In this document: piece after piece, positions 53,588 to 62,895 of the stretch
Numbering within the stretch: position 1 is the first letter of the stretch
Layout of the letters: every line of letters starts with the position of its first letter
Origin: Sphingobium sp. V4
GTDB taxonomy: Bacteria > Pseudomonadota > Alphaproteobacteria > Sphingomonadales > Sphingomonadaceae
Direction: 5' to 3'
Assembly: GCF_029590555.1 (NCBI RefSeq)
Contig: NZ_CP081001.1
Coordinates: 1,364,001-1,428,000, forward strand
DNA: 64,000 nt
Translations under genes and position numbers: made by a program
The notes under the pieces: model-generated
The model's database searches: none
What the model was told of the DNA's origin: nothing
Seen by the model: the letters and a program-made list of their open reading frames with translations, nothing else

Positions 53588-53930
53588 AGATAGCGCGGAA
53601 CCCTGCACGCCACAGACCATTGTCGCCGGCGTGACAAAAGCCACTCCCTTCACGCTCGCCTTCGACTGCTGGAGCCTCGGCGTCGAGGCCTGGTCCGTGA
53701 TCGGGCTGCGCATTCCCCGCCTGATGGCCGGCAATCCGGCGGCCGCGATCGAGGCGCACCGGATGGTTGCGGAAAAGATCGAGGCAGTCGCAATCCTGCA
53801 ATGGAAGATGATGACGGGCGAACTCGGACGAACGGGCCACGAAGCGCTCGCCCATTCGGTCGCCCATTACCGCAAGGCGGTGGCGAAGAACCGGCGCCGT
53901 CTGGGCGGAAGGCGCGCCGCGCGGGGATAA
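53580..53930 (+). CDS. Small alpha-helical protein of unknown function (phasin-like)
   Basis: The protein has 116 residues. I do not recognise a defined family. The body is predicted helical, with an amphipathic stretch from about residue 25 to 95 (for example NPAAAIEAHRMVAEKIEAV) and a strongly basic tail (KNRRRLGGRRAARG). The layout resembles short phasin-like proteins, but this is weak. It overlaps the FGE stop by eight bases and is likely co-translated with it. Confidence 0.7.
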   Translation: MDEDSAEPCTPQTIVAGVTKATPFTLAFDCWSLGVEAWSVIGLRIPRLMAGNPAAAIEAHRMVAEKIEAVAILQWKMMTGELGRTGHEALAHSVAHYRKAVAKNRRRLGGRRAARG

Positions 53931-53992
53931 ACGCGATCGGCACCAAATGAAACGGGTGCGGAACAGACTGGTCGCCTCGGCGTCTCACCAGG

Positions 53993-54856
53993 ATGGACGA
54001 TCATTTGAAACCCGACCATGCGCTCTCGGCAGATGAAGCGCGCGACGTCAACCAGCGGCGCGCGAGTTCGCCGATGGTCGTCCACGAGGTCGTCCGGCTA
54101 CAGGGCGAGGAGGAGTTGAAGCGGCCCATCCTGTCGATGGTCCTGTCCGGCATGGCAGCTGGCCTTGCGATCAATGCCTCGCTCCTCACCGAACTATATC
54201 TGCGTATGCGCCTGCCCGACACACGGTGGGCGGAACTTATTTTTCTCCTCGGCTATCCGGTCGGCTACGTCATCGTCATCATGGGGCGGCTTCAGCTGTT
54301 CACGGAAAGCACCATCACGGCGGTTCTGCCCGTCGCGGCGCATCCGGATTGGGAAAATCTGGGTCGGCTGCTCCGCCTCTGGTCCACCGTTCTCCTGGCG
54401 AACCTGCTTGGCGTCGTCATCGTGGCTGCGCTGATGGCGAACGAAGTCATCATCACACATGACCAGCGTCTGATCGCACTGGATATATTGGAGAAGCTGC
54501 CGCGCCAGGAGGGGCTTCAGACCCTGACCCTTGGTATCCCCGCCGGTTTCCTGATGGCGGCCATCGCGTGGATACTTCCGAGTGCGAAAGGCAGCGAATT
54601 CTGGGTCATTTCGATGCTGACTTACGTCATCGCGCTAGGCGGGTTCAGCCATGTCGTGACAGGTTCGTCCCAGAGCGCGTTTCTCTGGCTGAACGGCGTC
54701 ATGTCCTTGTCCGAGATGATGGCCGACTTCATCCTGCCTGCGCTCGTCGGCAATGTCATCGGAGGAACTGGCCTGTTCGCGGTTCTGGCCCATGGGCAGA
54801 TGCGGAGCGATGTAAAGGCTGCGGAGCAGGATGCCGACGCGGCCCCTCCGTCCTGA
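53993..54856 (+). CDS. Formate/nitrite transporter family channel protein
   Basis: The protein has 287 residues and about six membrane segments, matching the FNT family of pentameric channels for small monovalent anions (formate, nitrite, hydrosulfide). The segments SGMAAGLAINAS, GRLQLFTESTITAV and GFSHVVTGSSQSAFLW fit the YfdC-like subgroup. The cytoplasmic N-terminus is unusually polar. The transported anion is not decided by sequence, and no formate or nitrite enzyme is nearby. Confidence 0.85.
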   Translation: MDDHLKPDHALSADEARDVNQRRASSPMVVHEVVRLQGEEELKRPILSMVLSGMAAGLAINASLLTELYLRMRLPDTRWAELIFLLGYPVGYVIVIMGRLQLFTESTITAVLPVAAHPDWENLGRLLRLWSTVLLANLLGVVIVAALMANEVIITHDQRLIALDILEKLPRQEGLQTLTLGIPAGFLMAAIAWILPSAKGSEFWVISMLTYVIALGGFSHVVTGSSQSAFLWLNGVMSLSEMMADFILPALVGNVIGGTGLFAVLAHGQMRSDVKAAEQDADAAPPS

Positions 54857-54991
54857 TGGCGATGCGTCGCGGGAACTCTTTGCGGATTTGCTCGTTCGTG
54901 CGGAGCGGCCGCGCGGGGGCCGGCATCTTTGCAAGGGGGTATTGATCCAGTGCGTCGCGGTCGGCCGGCCGCTCGTCCAGATCCGATCATC

Positions 54992-57900
54992 ATGAAGAAC
55001 AAGTACGCTGGTAGCACCAATTTCGTCCAGGGCTGGCTCTATGCAGGGCTGATCGCCCTGCTCATGCTGCCGTTTCTCGCAGACCTTGTCTTCCCGCTGG
55101 GGACGGCCGTGTGGGTGGCTTATCTCCTTCCGGTGGTGCTGGCCTATCTGGCCCGGCGACCACAGGTACCATTGATCACCGCCACGGCGGCGACCATCTT
55201 GACCGCGACGGGCTTTTTCTACGCGCCGGCCGGCGTCGATCCGACGGTTGCCTTTCTCAATCGTTCACTCGTCGTAGGCGTCTTCTGGATTCTTGCCGTC
55301 ATCGGATTGCTTTTCATCCGCAACAGGCTGGCGATCTTGCAGGAGGAATGGTTGCGCGGAGGGCAACTCGGCCTGGCCAAGGCGGTCGGCGGCGAACAGC
55401 CCTTGGCTGAACTGGCCAACAGCGCGCTGACCTTTCTGGCCGAATATCTCCAGGCGCAGGCCGGCGCGCTGTATATCGCCAACGGCGACGGCTTCCGCCG
55501 TTACGCCACCTATGCCGTTCCCGCCGATGCGCCCCTGCCGGAGCGGTTCGACGCCGGCGACGGATTGCTGGGACAGGCCGTCGCCGACCGTCGCAGCTTC
55601 CATCTCGACAAGGTTCCGGCGGACTATCTGTCCTACGGATCGGCCCTTGGTTCCGCCAGGCCCGAGACGCTGGTCATCGCCACCGCTCAGGCGGGTGGCG
55701 CGATCAATGCGGTGATCGAACTCGGCCTGCGCGCTGGCGCGGGTGACAATGCACTTGCGCTGCTCGATCGGGTTCACGATCAACTCGGCGTCGCCATCCG
55801 ATCGGGCAAATATCGGGCGCGGCTGCGCGAACTGCTGGAAGAGACGCAGCAGCAGGCGGAAGAATTACAGGCGCAGAGCGAAGAATTGCGCGCCAATAAC
55901 GAGGAACTGGAACAGCAGAGTCGCCAGCTCCAGGAATCTGCCGCACGGCTGGAGGCCCAGCAGGCGGAAATGGAGCAGACCAACGTCCAGCTCGAGGAGC
56001 AGGCCCGCCAGCTGGAAATTCAGCGCGATGACCTGTCCCGGTCGCAAAAGTCGCTCAAGACCCAGGCAGAAGAACTCACACAGGCGAGCCGTTACAAATC
56101 CGAATTCCTCGCCAATATGAGCCATGAATTGCGCACACCGCTCAACTCGCTGCTCATCATGGCGCGATTGCTGGCGGAAAATCGGGGTGGCAACCTGTCT
56201 GGTGAACAGATCCGCCATGCCGAGACGATCGAAACGTCGGGGAATGACCTGCTCAACCTCATAAATGACATTCTCGACATATCGAAGATCGAGGCCGGCA
56301 AGCTGGAGTTGCAGCCGCGCCGCATCCGCATCGCTGCGATGCTGGACAAGCTGACCGCGATCTTCGGCCCGTCCGCGGAGGCCAAGGGGCTGAGCTTTGC
56401 GGCGGACGCCGGCCCCGGCACGCCCGTCGACATGGAGAGCGACCCGCTTCGGATCGAGCAGGTGCTCAAGAACTTCCTCTCCAACGCGATCAAGTTCACC
56501 GATCGAGGCTCGGTGTCGCTGGAGGTGGCCAGTCGAGACGATGGCCGCATCGCCTTCACGGTCCGTGACACCGGTGTAGGTATTGCGGCGGACCAGCAGC
56601 AGCTTATCTTTGAGGCGTTTCGACAGGCGGACGGAACCATCAGCCGGAAATATGGGGGAACCGGGCTGGGTCTCTCCATCTCCCGCGAACTGGCCCGGCT
56701 GCTGGGAGGGCAGGTCGAGGTAGAGAGCAAACCCGGTGAAGGCAGCGCTTTCACGCTCATCCTCCCCGAGCGCTTCGATCCTGCTGTAGCGACGCTGGCG
56801 GATGTGCCGCAGGGAACCGCCACGCTCCGCACGCCGCCATCGAACCCGAAACCCGGTCGCACGCGCCCCGGTCCGGCGACGCTGGATGATCGCGAGCAGC
56901 TCTCCGGTGACGCCCGGGTCATTCTGATCGTCGAGGATGATCCGGTATTTGCCCGGATTCTGTGCGACATCGCCCATGAACTCGGGTTCCAGTGCCTGGT
57001 GGCGGGGACGGCGGATGAAGGCGCGCTGATGGCACGGCAATATGTGCCGAATGCCGTCATCCTGGATATGAACCTGCCCGACCATACCGGCCTTTCGGTG
57101 CTGGACAGGATCAAGCGCGACGTGCGGACGCGGCATATTCCGGTCCATGTCGTTTCCGTGGACGACGACAGCCAGGCCGCTCTTTCCAGTGGCGCCATCG
57201 GCTATCTCTTCAAGCCTGTGAAGCGCGAGGCACTGACCGACATGCTCGCGGGGCTGGAAGCCCGCATGTCCCAGCGTGTGCGGCGGGTGCTGGTGGTCGA
57301 GGATGACGCGCAGCAGGCCGAAAGCGTCAAGCTGCTGCTGGCCTCGCGTGATGTCGAAACCATCCAGGCTCATTCGGCCGCCCAATGTTTCGAGCAGCTG
57401 GGTCAGGAAACCTTCGACTGCATGGTGCTCGACCTCAACCTGCCCGACAGTTCCGGCCTCGACCTGCTCGATCGGCTGAGCAATGATGATGCGGTCGGTT
57501 TTCCGCCGGTCATCGTCTATACCGGCCGCGACTTGTCCCATGACGAGGAAATGCGCCTGCGACGCTATTCCAAGTCGATCATCGTCAAGGGCGCCAAGTC
57601 GCCCGAACGACTGCTCGATGAAGTGACGCTGTTCCTGCATCAGGTCGTGTCGGACCTGCCGGAACCGCAGCAGGCGCTGATCGCCAAGTCGCTCAATCGC
57701 GATGCCGCGCTGGACGGGCGCAACATTCTCGTGGTCGAGGACGACATCCGCAATGTCTATGCCCTGACCTCGATATTCGAACCGCACGGCGCGAATGTCC
57801 GGATCGGGCGCAACGGGCGCGAAGCGCTGGACCTGCTCGACGAAGCTGCCAAAGGTCTGGCCGATCCGGTCGACCTGGTGCTGATGGACGTGATGATGCC

Positions 57901-58099
57901 GGAGATGGACGGGCTCACGGCCACGCGGGAAATCCGGACCAAGCCCTGGGGCAAGCAATTGCCGATCATCGCGCTGACCGCCAAAGCCATGGCACGCGAC
58001 CAGCAGGATTGCCTGGATGCGGGCGCCAATGACTATCTCGCCAAGCCGCTGGACGTCGACAAACTGCTCAGCCTGACCCGAGTCTGGATGCCGCGATGA
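54992..58099 (+). CDS. Hybrid sensor histidine kinase with three receiver domains
   Basis: The protein has 1035 residues from the ATG at 54992; a GTG at 54950 behind AAGGGGG is an alternative. Order: membrane segments (about 10-110), a GAF-like domain (about 125-275), a long coiled coil rich in Gln/Glu (about 275-370), HisKA with His378 in MSHELRTPLN, the ATPase domain, then three receivers with phosphoacceptors Asp692, Asp814 and Asp966. It is a multi-output phosphorelay hub, coupled to cheR by ATGA. The signal is unknown. Confidence 0.93.
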   Translation: MKNKYAGSTNFVQGWLYAGLIALLMLPFLADLVFPLGTAVWVAYLLPVVLAYLARRPQVPLITATAATILTATGFFYAPAGVDPTVAFLNRSLVVGVFWILAVIGLLFIRNRLAILQEEWLRGGQLGLAKAVGGEQPLAELANSALTFLAEYLQAQAGALYIANGDGFRRYATYAVPADAPLPERFDAGDGLLGQAVADRRSFHLDKVPADYLSYGSALGSARPETLVIATAQAGGAINAVIELGLRAGAGDNALALLDRVHDQLGVAIRSGKYRARLRELLEETQQQAEELQAQSEELRANNEELEQQSRQLQESAARLEAQQAEMEQTNVQLEEQARQLEIQRDDLSRSQKSLKTQAEELTQASRYKSEFLANMSHELRTPLNSLLIMARLLAENRGGNLSGEQIRHAETIETSGNDLLNLINDILDISKIEAGKLELQPRRIRIAAMLDKLTAIFGPSAEAKGLSFAADAGPGTPVDMESDPLRIEQVLKNFLSNAIKFTDRGSVSLEVASRDDGRIAFTVRDTGVGIAADQQQLIFEAFRQADGTISRKYGGTGLGLSISRELARLLGGQVEVESKPGEGSAFTLILPERFDPAVATLADVPQGTATLRTPPSNPKPGRTRPGPATLDDREQLSGDARVILIVEDDPVFARILCDIAHELGFQCLVAGTADEGALMARQYVPNAVILDMNLPDHTGLSVLDRIKRDVRTRHIPVHVVSVDDDSQAALSSGAIGYLFKPVKREALTDMLAGLEARMSQRVRRVLVVEDDAQQAESVKLLLASRDVETIQAHSAAQCFEQLGQETFDCMVLDLNLPDSSGLDLLDRLSNDDAVGFPPVIVYTGRDLSHDEEMRLRRYSKSIIVKGAKSPERLLDEVTLFLHQVVSDLPEPQQALIAKSLNRDAALDGRNILVVEDDIRNVYALTSIFEPHGANVRIGRNGREALDLLDEAAKGLADPVDLVLMDVMMPEMDGLTATREIRTKPWGKQLPIIALTAKAMARDQQDCLDAGANDYLAKPLDVDKLLSLTRVWMPR

Positions 58100-58959
58100 G
58101 CGAGCCGATCTTCGCACCCCATGAAGAACTGGAACTGGATCTCCTGCTGGAGGCGATCCACCGCCATTGCCATTATGACTTTCGTGGCTATTCGCGAGGC
58201 TCCCTTCACCGTCGCCTCGCTCGCGCGCAGCAACGCCACCATTGCGAGAGCCTGTCACAGCTGCAGCATCTCGTGCTGCGCGACCCCTCGGTTTTTGCTG
58301 ATCTGATGGGGTTCCTCACCATCCAGGTGAGCGAGATGTTTCGCGACCCGGCCTATTTCCGCGCGCTCCGCGAACAGGTGATCCCGCACCTGCGCACATA
58401 TCCTTCGCTGAAGGTCTGGATCGCGGGATGCGCAAATGGCGAGGAATTCTACTCGATGGCTATCCTGTTCCGGGAGGAGGGACTGGAAGATCGCACCATA
58501 TTCTATTGCACCGACATCAGCCCGGCCGCGCTGGAGAAGGCGGAGGCGGGTATCTATGATCTCGACCGAATCCAGCAGTTTACCGAGAACCATCGGCTGG
58601 CGGGCGGCAAGACGTCACTGTCGGACTATTATACCGCGGCCTATGGTGCGGCCGTGTTCGACAAGGGCCTGCGTCGCCGTGCAGTCTTTGCCGAGCATAA
58701 TCTGGCCAGCGATGAGGTGTTCGCTGAGGCGCAGCTGGTTTCCAGCCGCAATGTCCTGATTTATTTCGACCGTGACTTGCAGGATCGGGCACTCGGCCTG
58801 TTCGGCGGTTCGCTCGTGCGAGGCGGCTTCCTGGGGCTGGGTTCGAAAGAGACATTGCGGTTTTCGCGCTACTCCGATGCCTTCGCTGATTTTGACGAAC
58901 ATCAGAAAATCTACCGCCGCAACCTCATCGACCTGAAAGCGCTCGACCATGCTGCCTGA
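58096..58959 (+). CDS. CheR-type protein-glutamate methyltransferase
   Basis: The protein has 287 residues. The CheR N-terminal helical domain is followed by the SAM-binding domain with motif GCANGEEFYSMA, CTDISPAAL and the FDRDLQ-type NVLIYFDRDLQ segment. CheR methylates glutamates of chemoreceptors; here no receptor and no CheB demethylase are encoded nearby. It lies between two kinase genes, overlapping both (ATGA upstream, 11 bases downstream), so it is part of the signalling module rather than a flagellar che operon. Confidence 0.92.
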   Translation: MSEPIFAPHEELELDLLLEAIHRHCHYDFRGYSRGSLHRRLARAQQRHHCESLSQLQHLVLRDPSVFADLMGFLTIQVSEMFRDPAYFRALREQVIPHLRTYPSLKVWIAGCANGEEFYSMAILFREEGLEDRTIFYCTDISPAALEKAEAGIYDLDRIQQFTENHRLAGGKTSLSDYYTAAYGAAVFDKGLRRRAVFAEHNLASDEVFAEAQLVSSRNVLIYFDRDLQDRALGLFGGSLVRGGFLGLGSKETLRFSRYSDAFADFDEHQKIYRRNLIDLKALDHAA

Positions 58960-60802
58960 GACCGCAAAAATCCTCGCCGTCGACGATGTCGAGGAAAATC
59001 TGACGGCGATCGAGGCGTTGCTCAAGGCGGACGGGATCGAGATCATCAAGGCCCGGTCCGGACTGCAAGCACTGGAACTGCTTCTCGTCGAGGATGTCGC
59101 GCTGGCTCTGCTCGATATCCAGATGCCCGGCATGGACGGGTTCGAACTGGCCGAACTGATGCGCGGCACCGAAAGGACGCGCCGTGTGCCGATCGTATTC
59201 CTGACCGCCGTCGGCACCGACGAGATGCGGCGCTTCCGGGGCTACGAGGCCGGGGCGATCGACTATCTGTTCAAGCCCGTCGACCCGGACATTCTGCGGC
59301 ACAAAGTCAGCATTTTCATCGAACTGTTCCGGCAGCGACAGGAATTGGCGCGGGAAAGGGACCAGCACGCCGCCGCCCTTTCCCGTTTGCAGGCACATGG
59401 CGACAACTCCCCGCTCGGTATCGTCGAGTTCGACGCGGGCCAGCACATCATCTCCTGGTCGGCCGGCGCCGAGCGGATGTTCGGCTGGCGCGCGCCCGAA
59501 GTGGCGGGTTTTAAGGCGCTGGAATTCGATTGGCTCGACCCGGACGACGCCGGAGCCTTCAGCACGCTGATCGGCGACATGATTGCCGGGCGCAGGCCGA
59601 GGGACATGCAGCCATTGCGAATGCGTACTGCGCAAGGGACCAGCCTGGATTGCGAATGCTATTGGTCCGCTTTGCTCGATGCGCGCGGACGCCTCGTGTC
59701 CGTTAACGCCCAGATCCTTGACGTTACCGAACGCAAGCGCGCCGAAGAGACGCAACGCCTGCTCGTCGGCGAACTCAACCATCGGGTCAAGAACACGCTC
59801 GCTTCGGTTCAGGCCATTGCCGTGCAAACACTTCGCCATTCCAACGGCCCCTCCGATTTCGCACCGACCTTTACCGGCCGCATACATGCGCTCGCCCGCG
59901 CCCATTCGCTCCTGAGCAGTTCTACCTGGCAGGGCGCGCGGCTGAGGGAACTGATCGATGGTCAGGTGGACATCGGCGCGGTCGATGTCGGGCAATGGGA
60001 CATTAATGGGCCGGAACTGGAACTTGCGCCGGAGTTGGCGCTGCATCTCGCGCTCATCCTGCACGAACTGGTCACCAATGCCCATAAATATGGGGCGCTT
60101 TCGATGCCGGGAGGACGATTGAGCCTGAACTGGGCAGTCAGGGACGATCGCCTGCTCATTAACTGGGAAGAGCGCGGAGGTCCGAGCGCAGGTACCCCGA
60201 CGCGAAAGGGCTTCGGCACGGCGCTGATCGAGCGTAGTATGCGCGCCGAAGGCGGCGCGGCAGTGGCTGACTACGCATCCGAAGGCGTGCGCTGGACCTT
60301 GTCCCTTCCGATGGGGCCGCGCATCAATCGCGTCGTGTCGCGCGACGCGGGAAAGGAACTGACGAGCAGCGACCGCAGCGGGCCACCGGTCGCCATTGCC
60401 GGCCGCAACATCCTCCTGATCGAGGACGAGCCGCTTGTCGCGATGGAACTGGCCGCGCTACTCGAAGATCATGGCGCCGTCGTCCCGGCGGTCGCCGCAT
60501 CGGCCGACGAAGCCATGGCGCTGGTAAAGACCGGCGGTTTCGACGCCGCCCTGCTGGACGGCAATCTTCAGGGCGCACCGGTCGATGCCATCGCACAGGC
60601 ACTCGCCACCAACGGCATTCCGTTTGCGTTTGTTACCGGCTACGGCCGCGAAAATCTGCCGGCCGGCTTCGACAGCCATCCCGTTATCGGCAAGCCTTTC
60701 GACCGGTCGACCATCCTCAATGGCGTGACAACTCTGTTTTATTCATGCCAAGGAAGTGCCGCCTGTGCGCAAGGCACAATCCAGCGCCCTGGCGTAGGAT
60801 GA
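58949..60802 (+). CDS. Receiver-PAS-HWE histidine kinase-receiver protein
   Basis: The protein has 617 residues. An N-terminal receiver (Asp56 in LLDIQMPGMDG) is followed by a PAS domain (about 150-265), an HWE/HisKA_2-type kinase with His278 in GELNHRVKNTLASVQA, its ATPase part (HELVTNAHKYGAL), and a C-terminal receiver (Asp537 in ALLDGNLQG). There is no membrane segment. HWE kinases are common in alphaproteobacterial stress responses and often feed PhyR-type pathways. The short C-terminal tail with two cysteines is unusual. Confidence 0.92.
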   Translation: MLPETAKILAVDDVEENLTAIEALLKADGIEIIKARSGLQALELLLVEDVALALLDIQMPGMDGFELAELMRGTERTRRVPIVFLTAVGTDEMRRFRGYEAGAIDYLFKPVDPDILRHKVSIFIELFRQRQELARERDQHAAALSRLQAHGDNSPLGIVEFDAGQHIISWSAGAERMFGWRAPEVAGFKALEFDWLDPDDAGAFSTLIGDMIAGRRPRDMQPLRMRTAQGTSLDCECYWSALLDARGRLVSVNAQILDVTERKRAEETQRLLVGELNHRVKNTLASVQAIAVQTLRHSNGPSDFAPTFTGRIHALARAHSLLSSSTWQGARLRELIDGQVDIGAVDVGQWDINGPELELAPELALHLALILHELVTNAHKYGALSMPGGRLSLNWAVRDDRLLINWEERGGPSAGTPTRKGFGTALIERSMRAEGGAAVADYASEGVRWTLSLPMGPRINRVVSRDAGKELTSSDRSGPPVAIAGRNILLIEDEPLVAMELAALLEDHGAVVPAVAASADEAMALVKTGGFDAALLDGNLQGAPVDAIAQALATNGIPFAFVTGYGRENLPAGFDSHPVIGKPFDRSTILNGVTTLFYSCQGSAACAQGTIQRPGVG

Positions 60803-61017
60803 CGTTTGAGCTAATCCTTCGAGGTTCGCTTGCAGGATTTGCTGATCCCGGCGACTGGCGGGGCGAGGCAGACTTGCAAATCCGTACTACTGATCAAGAA
60901 CTGGGGAGACGCCATGGGAATAAGCAGGCTGGCTAGATACCCGTCCGAGACGGCGAAAAACTACTCCATAATTACATTCCGCGTCCGTGGTACTGCATAA
61001 GGCGCTTCCCACGGGAC

Positions 61018-61221
61018 TCACTGAAACGGAGCGGCGGAAAGCTCCAGCAAAGGCCGGTTGACAGGCGCGGCTTCCACCCCACCGGCTTCCGCGCGGCGGC
61101 GGAATTCTGCCGCCATTGCCTGGTGCATCTTGCGCGCCGAAACGTCGTCCGTGCTCCTCGCGAGTTGTTCGTGCATACGCGCCCGCTCCAGGCATTCTGC
61201 GGAGGTAATATCATTCACCAT
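61018..61221 (-). CDS. Small conserved-looking hypothetical protein
   Basis: The predicted protein has 67 residues from the ATG at 61221, which has AGGAG six bases upstream. It is charged and helical (SAECLERARMHEQLARS, then ARKMHQAMAAEFRRRAEAGG), a pattern seen in many short alphaproteobacterial proteins of unknown function. The frame reaches further up to 61296, but the ribosome-binding site supports 61221. No function can be given. Confidence 0.65.
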   Translation of the reverse strand: MVNDITSAECLERARMHEQLARSTDDVSARKMHQAMAAEFRRRAEAGGVEAAPVNRPLLELSAAPFQ

Positions 61222-61353
61222 GACGCACTCCTGCTGTTTCGCGAGTACTCCGTCGCGTGCCACCCGCAGAAAACGCGCGGATTTTAACGCTTCCACCGCC
61301 GAATGGAAATGGAATCTTCACCGATGCGGCAAACGGCGCGATCACGGCCAATC

Positions 61354-62895
61354 CTAGCACAGCCAGTTGAGCCTGGGTTGGGCGACATGGTTCTTCAGTT
61401 CGCGCCGCGTATCGGCATCAACCTCTTTCAGGGCGACTTCATAACCCCATAGATTGGCGAGGTTTTGCAAAACCAGGACGGCGTCACCGGGATCGAGCAC
61501 CACCCCGTCCAGCACCGAATGCTCCAGCATCAGTCTGCGGTCGCCAGCCAGATCGACATCGACGACCTGAATGTCCGGTTCTTGTCGCCCGATATCATAT
61601 TCGCGCGCCAAAGCCCGCCGGATCCGTCGGTAGCCGCGTTCGTCATGAATTGCGTCGACCCGCAATTCCGACTCGCCCGTCCGATCGACAATGCTGAACA
61701 GCCGCCAGTGTCGGATCAGGCGGGGGCTGAGAAATTGGGAGACGAAGCTTTCGTCCCGATAATTGGCCCATATATCCTTCAGCACCTCGACCGGATCGCC
61801 GTATCCGGCAATCGTGCCAAACCATTCACGATCTTCCTCTGTCGGTTCCCGGCAGATCCGGTCGATATCCGACATGATGCCGAAGCCCAGCGCATAGGGG
61901 TTGAAGCCGCCGAAGTGGCCGGAATCATAGGTAGGTTGATAGACGACATTGGTATGCGACTGGAGAAATTCCATGAAGGCGCCGTCGGTGAGCAGGCCAC
62001 GCTCATGCAGCGTCGTCATGATGCGATAATGGGTATAGGTCGCCGCCCCCTCATTCATCGCCTTGGTCTGGCGCTGGGGATAGAAATATTGGGCGATCAG
62101 GCGGACGATACGCAGCACTTCACGCTGCCAGCTCTCCAGCCGGGGCGCCGTCTTTTCCAGGAAATAGAGGATATTTTCCTGGGGCAGACCGAGCGCGGCG
62201 CGGCGTGCGTCGCTGGGCACCGCGTCGGCGCGAGCGCCGACGGGCACAGTGCGCCACAAATCGTCATAGATGCGGTCGCGATAAGCCTGCCGCTCAGCCT
62301 CCCGCGCGGCCTCGCTCTTGAGGTCACGGGGACGGACGCGGGGATAGCGATGAACGCCCTGGTTCATCAGTGCATGGGCCGCGTCCAGCACACGCTCCAC
62401 CGCCAACTGGCCATAACGTTCCTCGCACTGGGCGATGTAGCGCTTCGCGAATTCCAGATAATCGAGAATCCCTTCCGCATCGGTCCATTGCCGGAAGACA
62501 TAATTATTCTTGAAGAAATGATTATGCCCAAAGGCAGCATGGGCTATCACCAGCGTCTGCATGGTCGCACTATTTTCCTGCATCAGATAGTTGATGCAGG
62601 GATTGCTGTTTATGACCAGTTCATAGGCCAACCCCCGCTGTCCCTTTCGATACAGCATTTCATTGGTCACGAACTGTTTGCCGAAGGACCAATGTTTGTA
62701 GAAGAGCGGCATACCGATCGACGAATAGGCGTCCAGCATCTGTTCCGCGCTGATGATTTCTATCTGGTTGGGATAGATATCCAGCTTCATTTCCTTGAGC
62801 GCGATCGGCTCGATCGCATCATGGATACGGTTGATAAGAGCAAAATCCCAATCGCTGCCCGTGAACAGCGGGGCATCCGCCTGCCTCGCCTTCAT
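61354..62895 (-). CDS. SpoVR family protein
   Basis: The protein has 513 residues and belongs to the SpoVR (YcgB) family, named from a Bacillus spore cortex gene but widespread in proteobacteria that do not sporulate. Recognisable segments include EMKLDIYPNQIEIISAEQM, the GFNPYALGFGIMSDIDRIC segment and the histidine-rich AHAAFGHNHFFKNN. The molecular role is not known. It overlaps the DUF444 gene by four bases; this pair usually follows the serine kinase gene prkA, which would lie beyond the window. Confidence 0.93.
   Translation of the reverse strand: MKARQADAPLFTGSDWDFALINRIHDAIEPIALKEMKLDIYPNQIEIISAEQMLDAYSSIGMPLFYKHWSFGKQFVTNEMLYRKGQRGLAYELVINSNPCINYLMQENSATMQTLVIAHAAFGHNHFFKNNYVFRQWTDAEGILDYLEFAKRYIAQCEERYGQLAVERVLDAAHALMNQGVHRYPRVRPRDLKSEAAREAERQAYRDRIYDDLWRTVPVGARADAVPSDARRAALGLPQENILYFLEKTAPRLESWQREVLRIVRLIAQYFYPQRQTKAMNEGAATYTHYRIMTTLHERGLLTDGAFMEFLQSHTNVVYQPTYDSGHFGGFNPYALGFGIMSDIDRICREPTEEDREWFGTIAGYGDPVEVLKDIWANYRDESFVSQFLSPRLIRHWRLFSIVDRTGESELRVDAIHDERGYRRIRRALAREYDIGRQEPDIQVVDVDLAGDRRLMLEHSVLDGVVLDPGDAVLVLQNLANLWGYEVALKEVDADTRRELKNHVAQPRLNWLC

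Noticed and set aside
55865..58258. 797-codon open frame on the minus strand
   Set aside because: It is antisense to the hybrid kinase, which has clear kinase and receiver motifs; the frame encodes no recognisable domain.
60803..61017. Possible small genes after the HWE kinase
   Set aside because: Short frames here (for example the one ending at 60936) have no ribosome-binding site and no protein-like composition.
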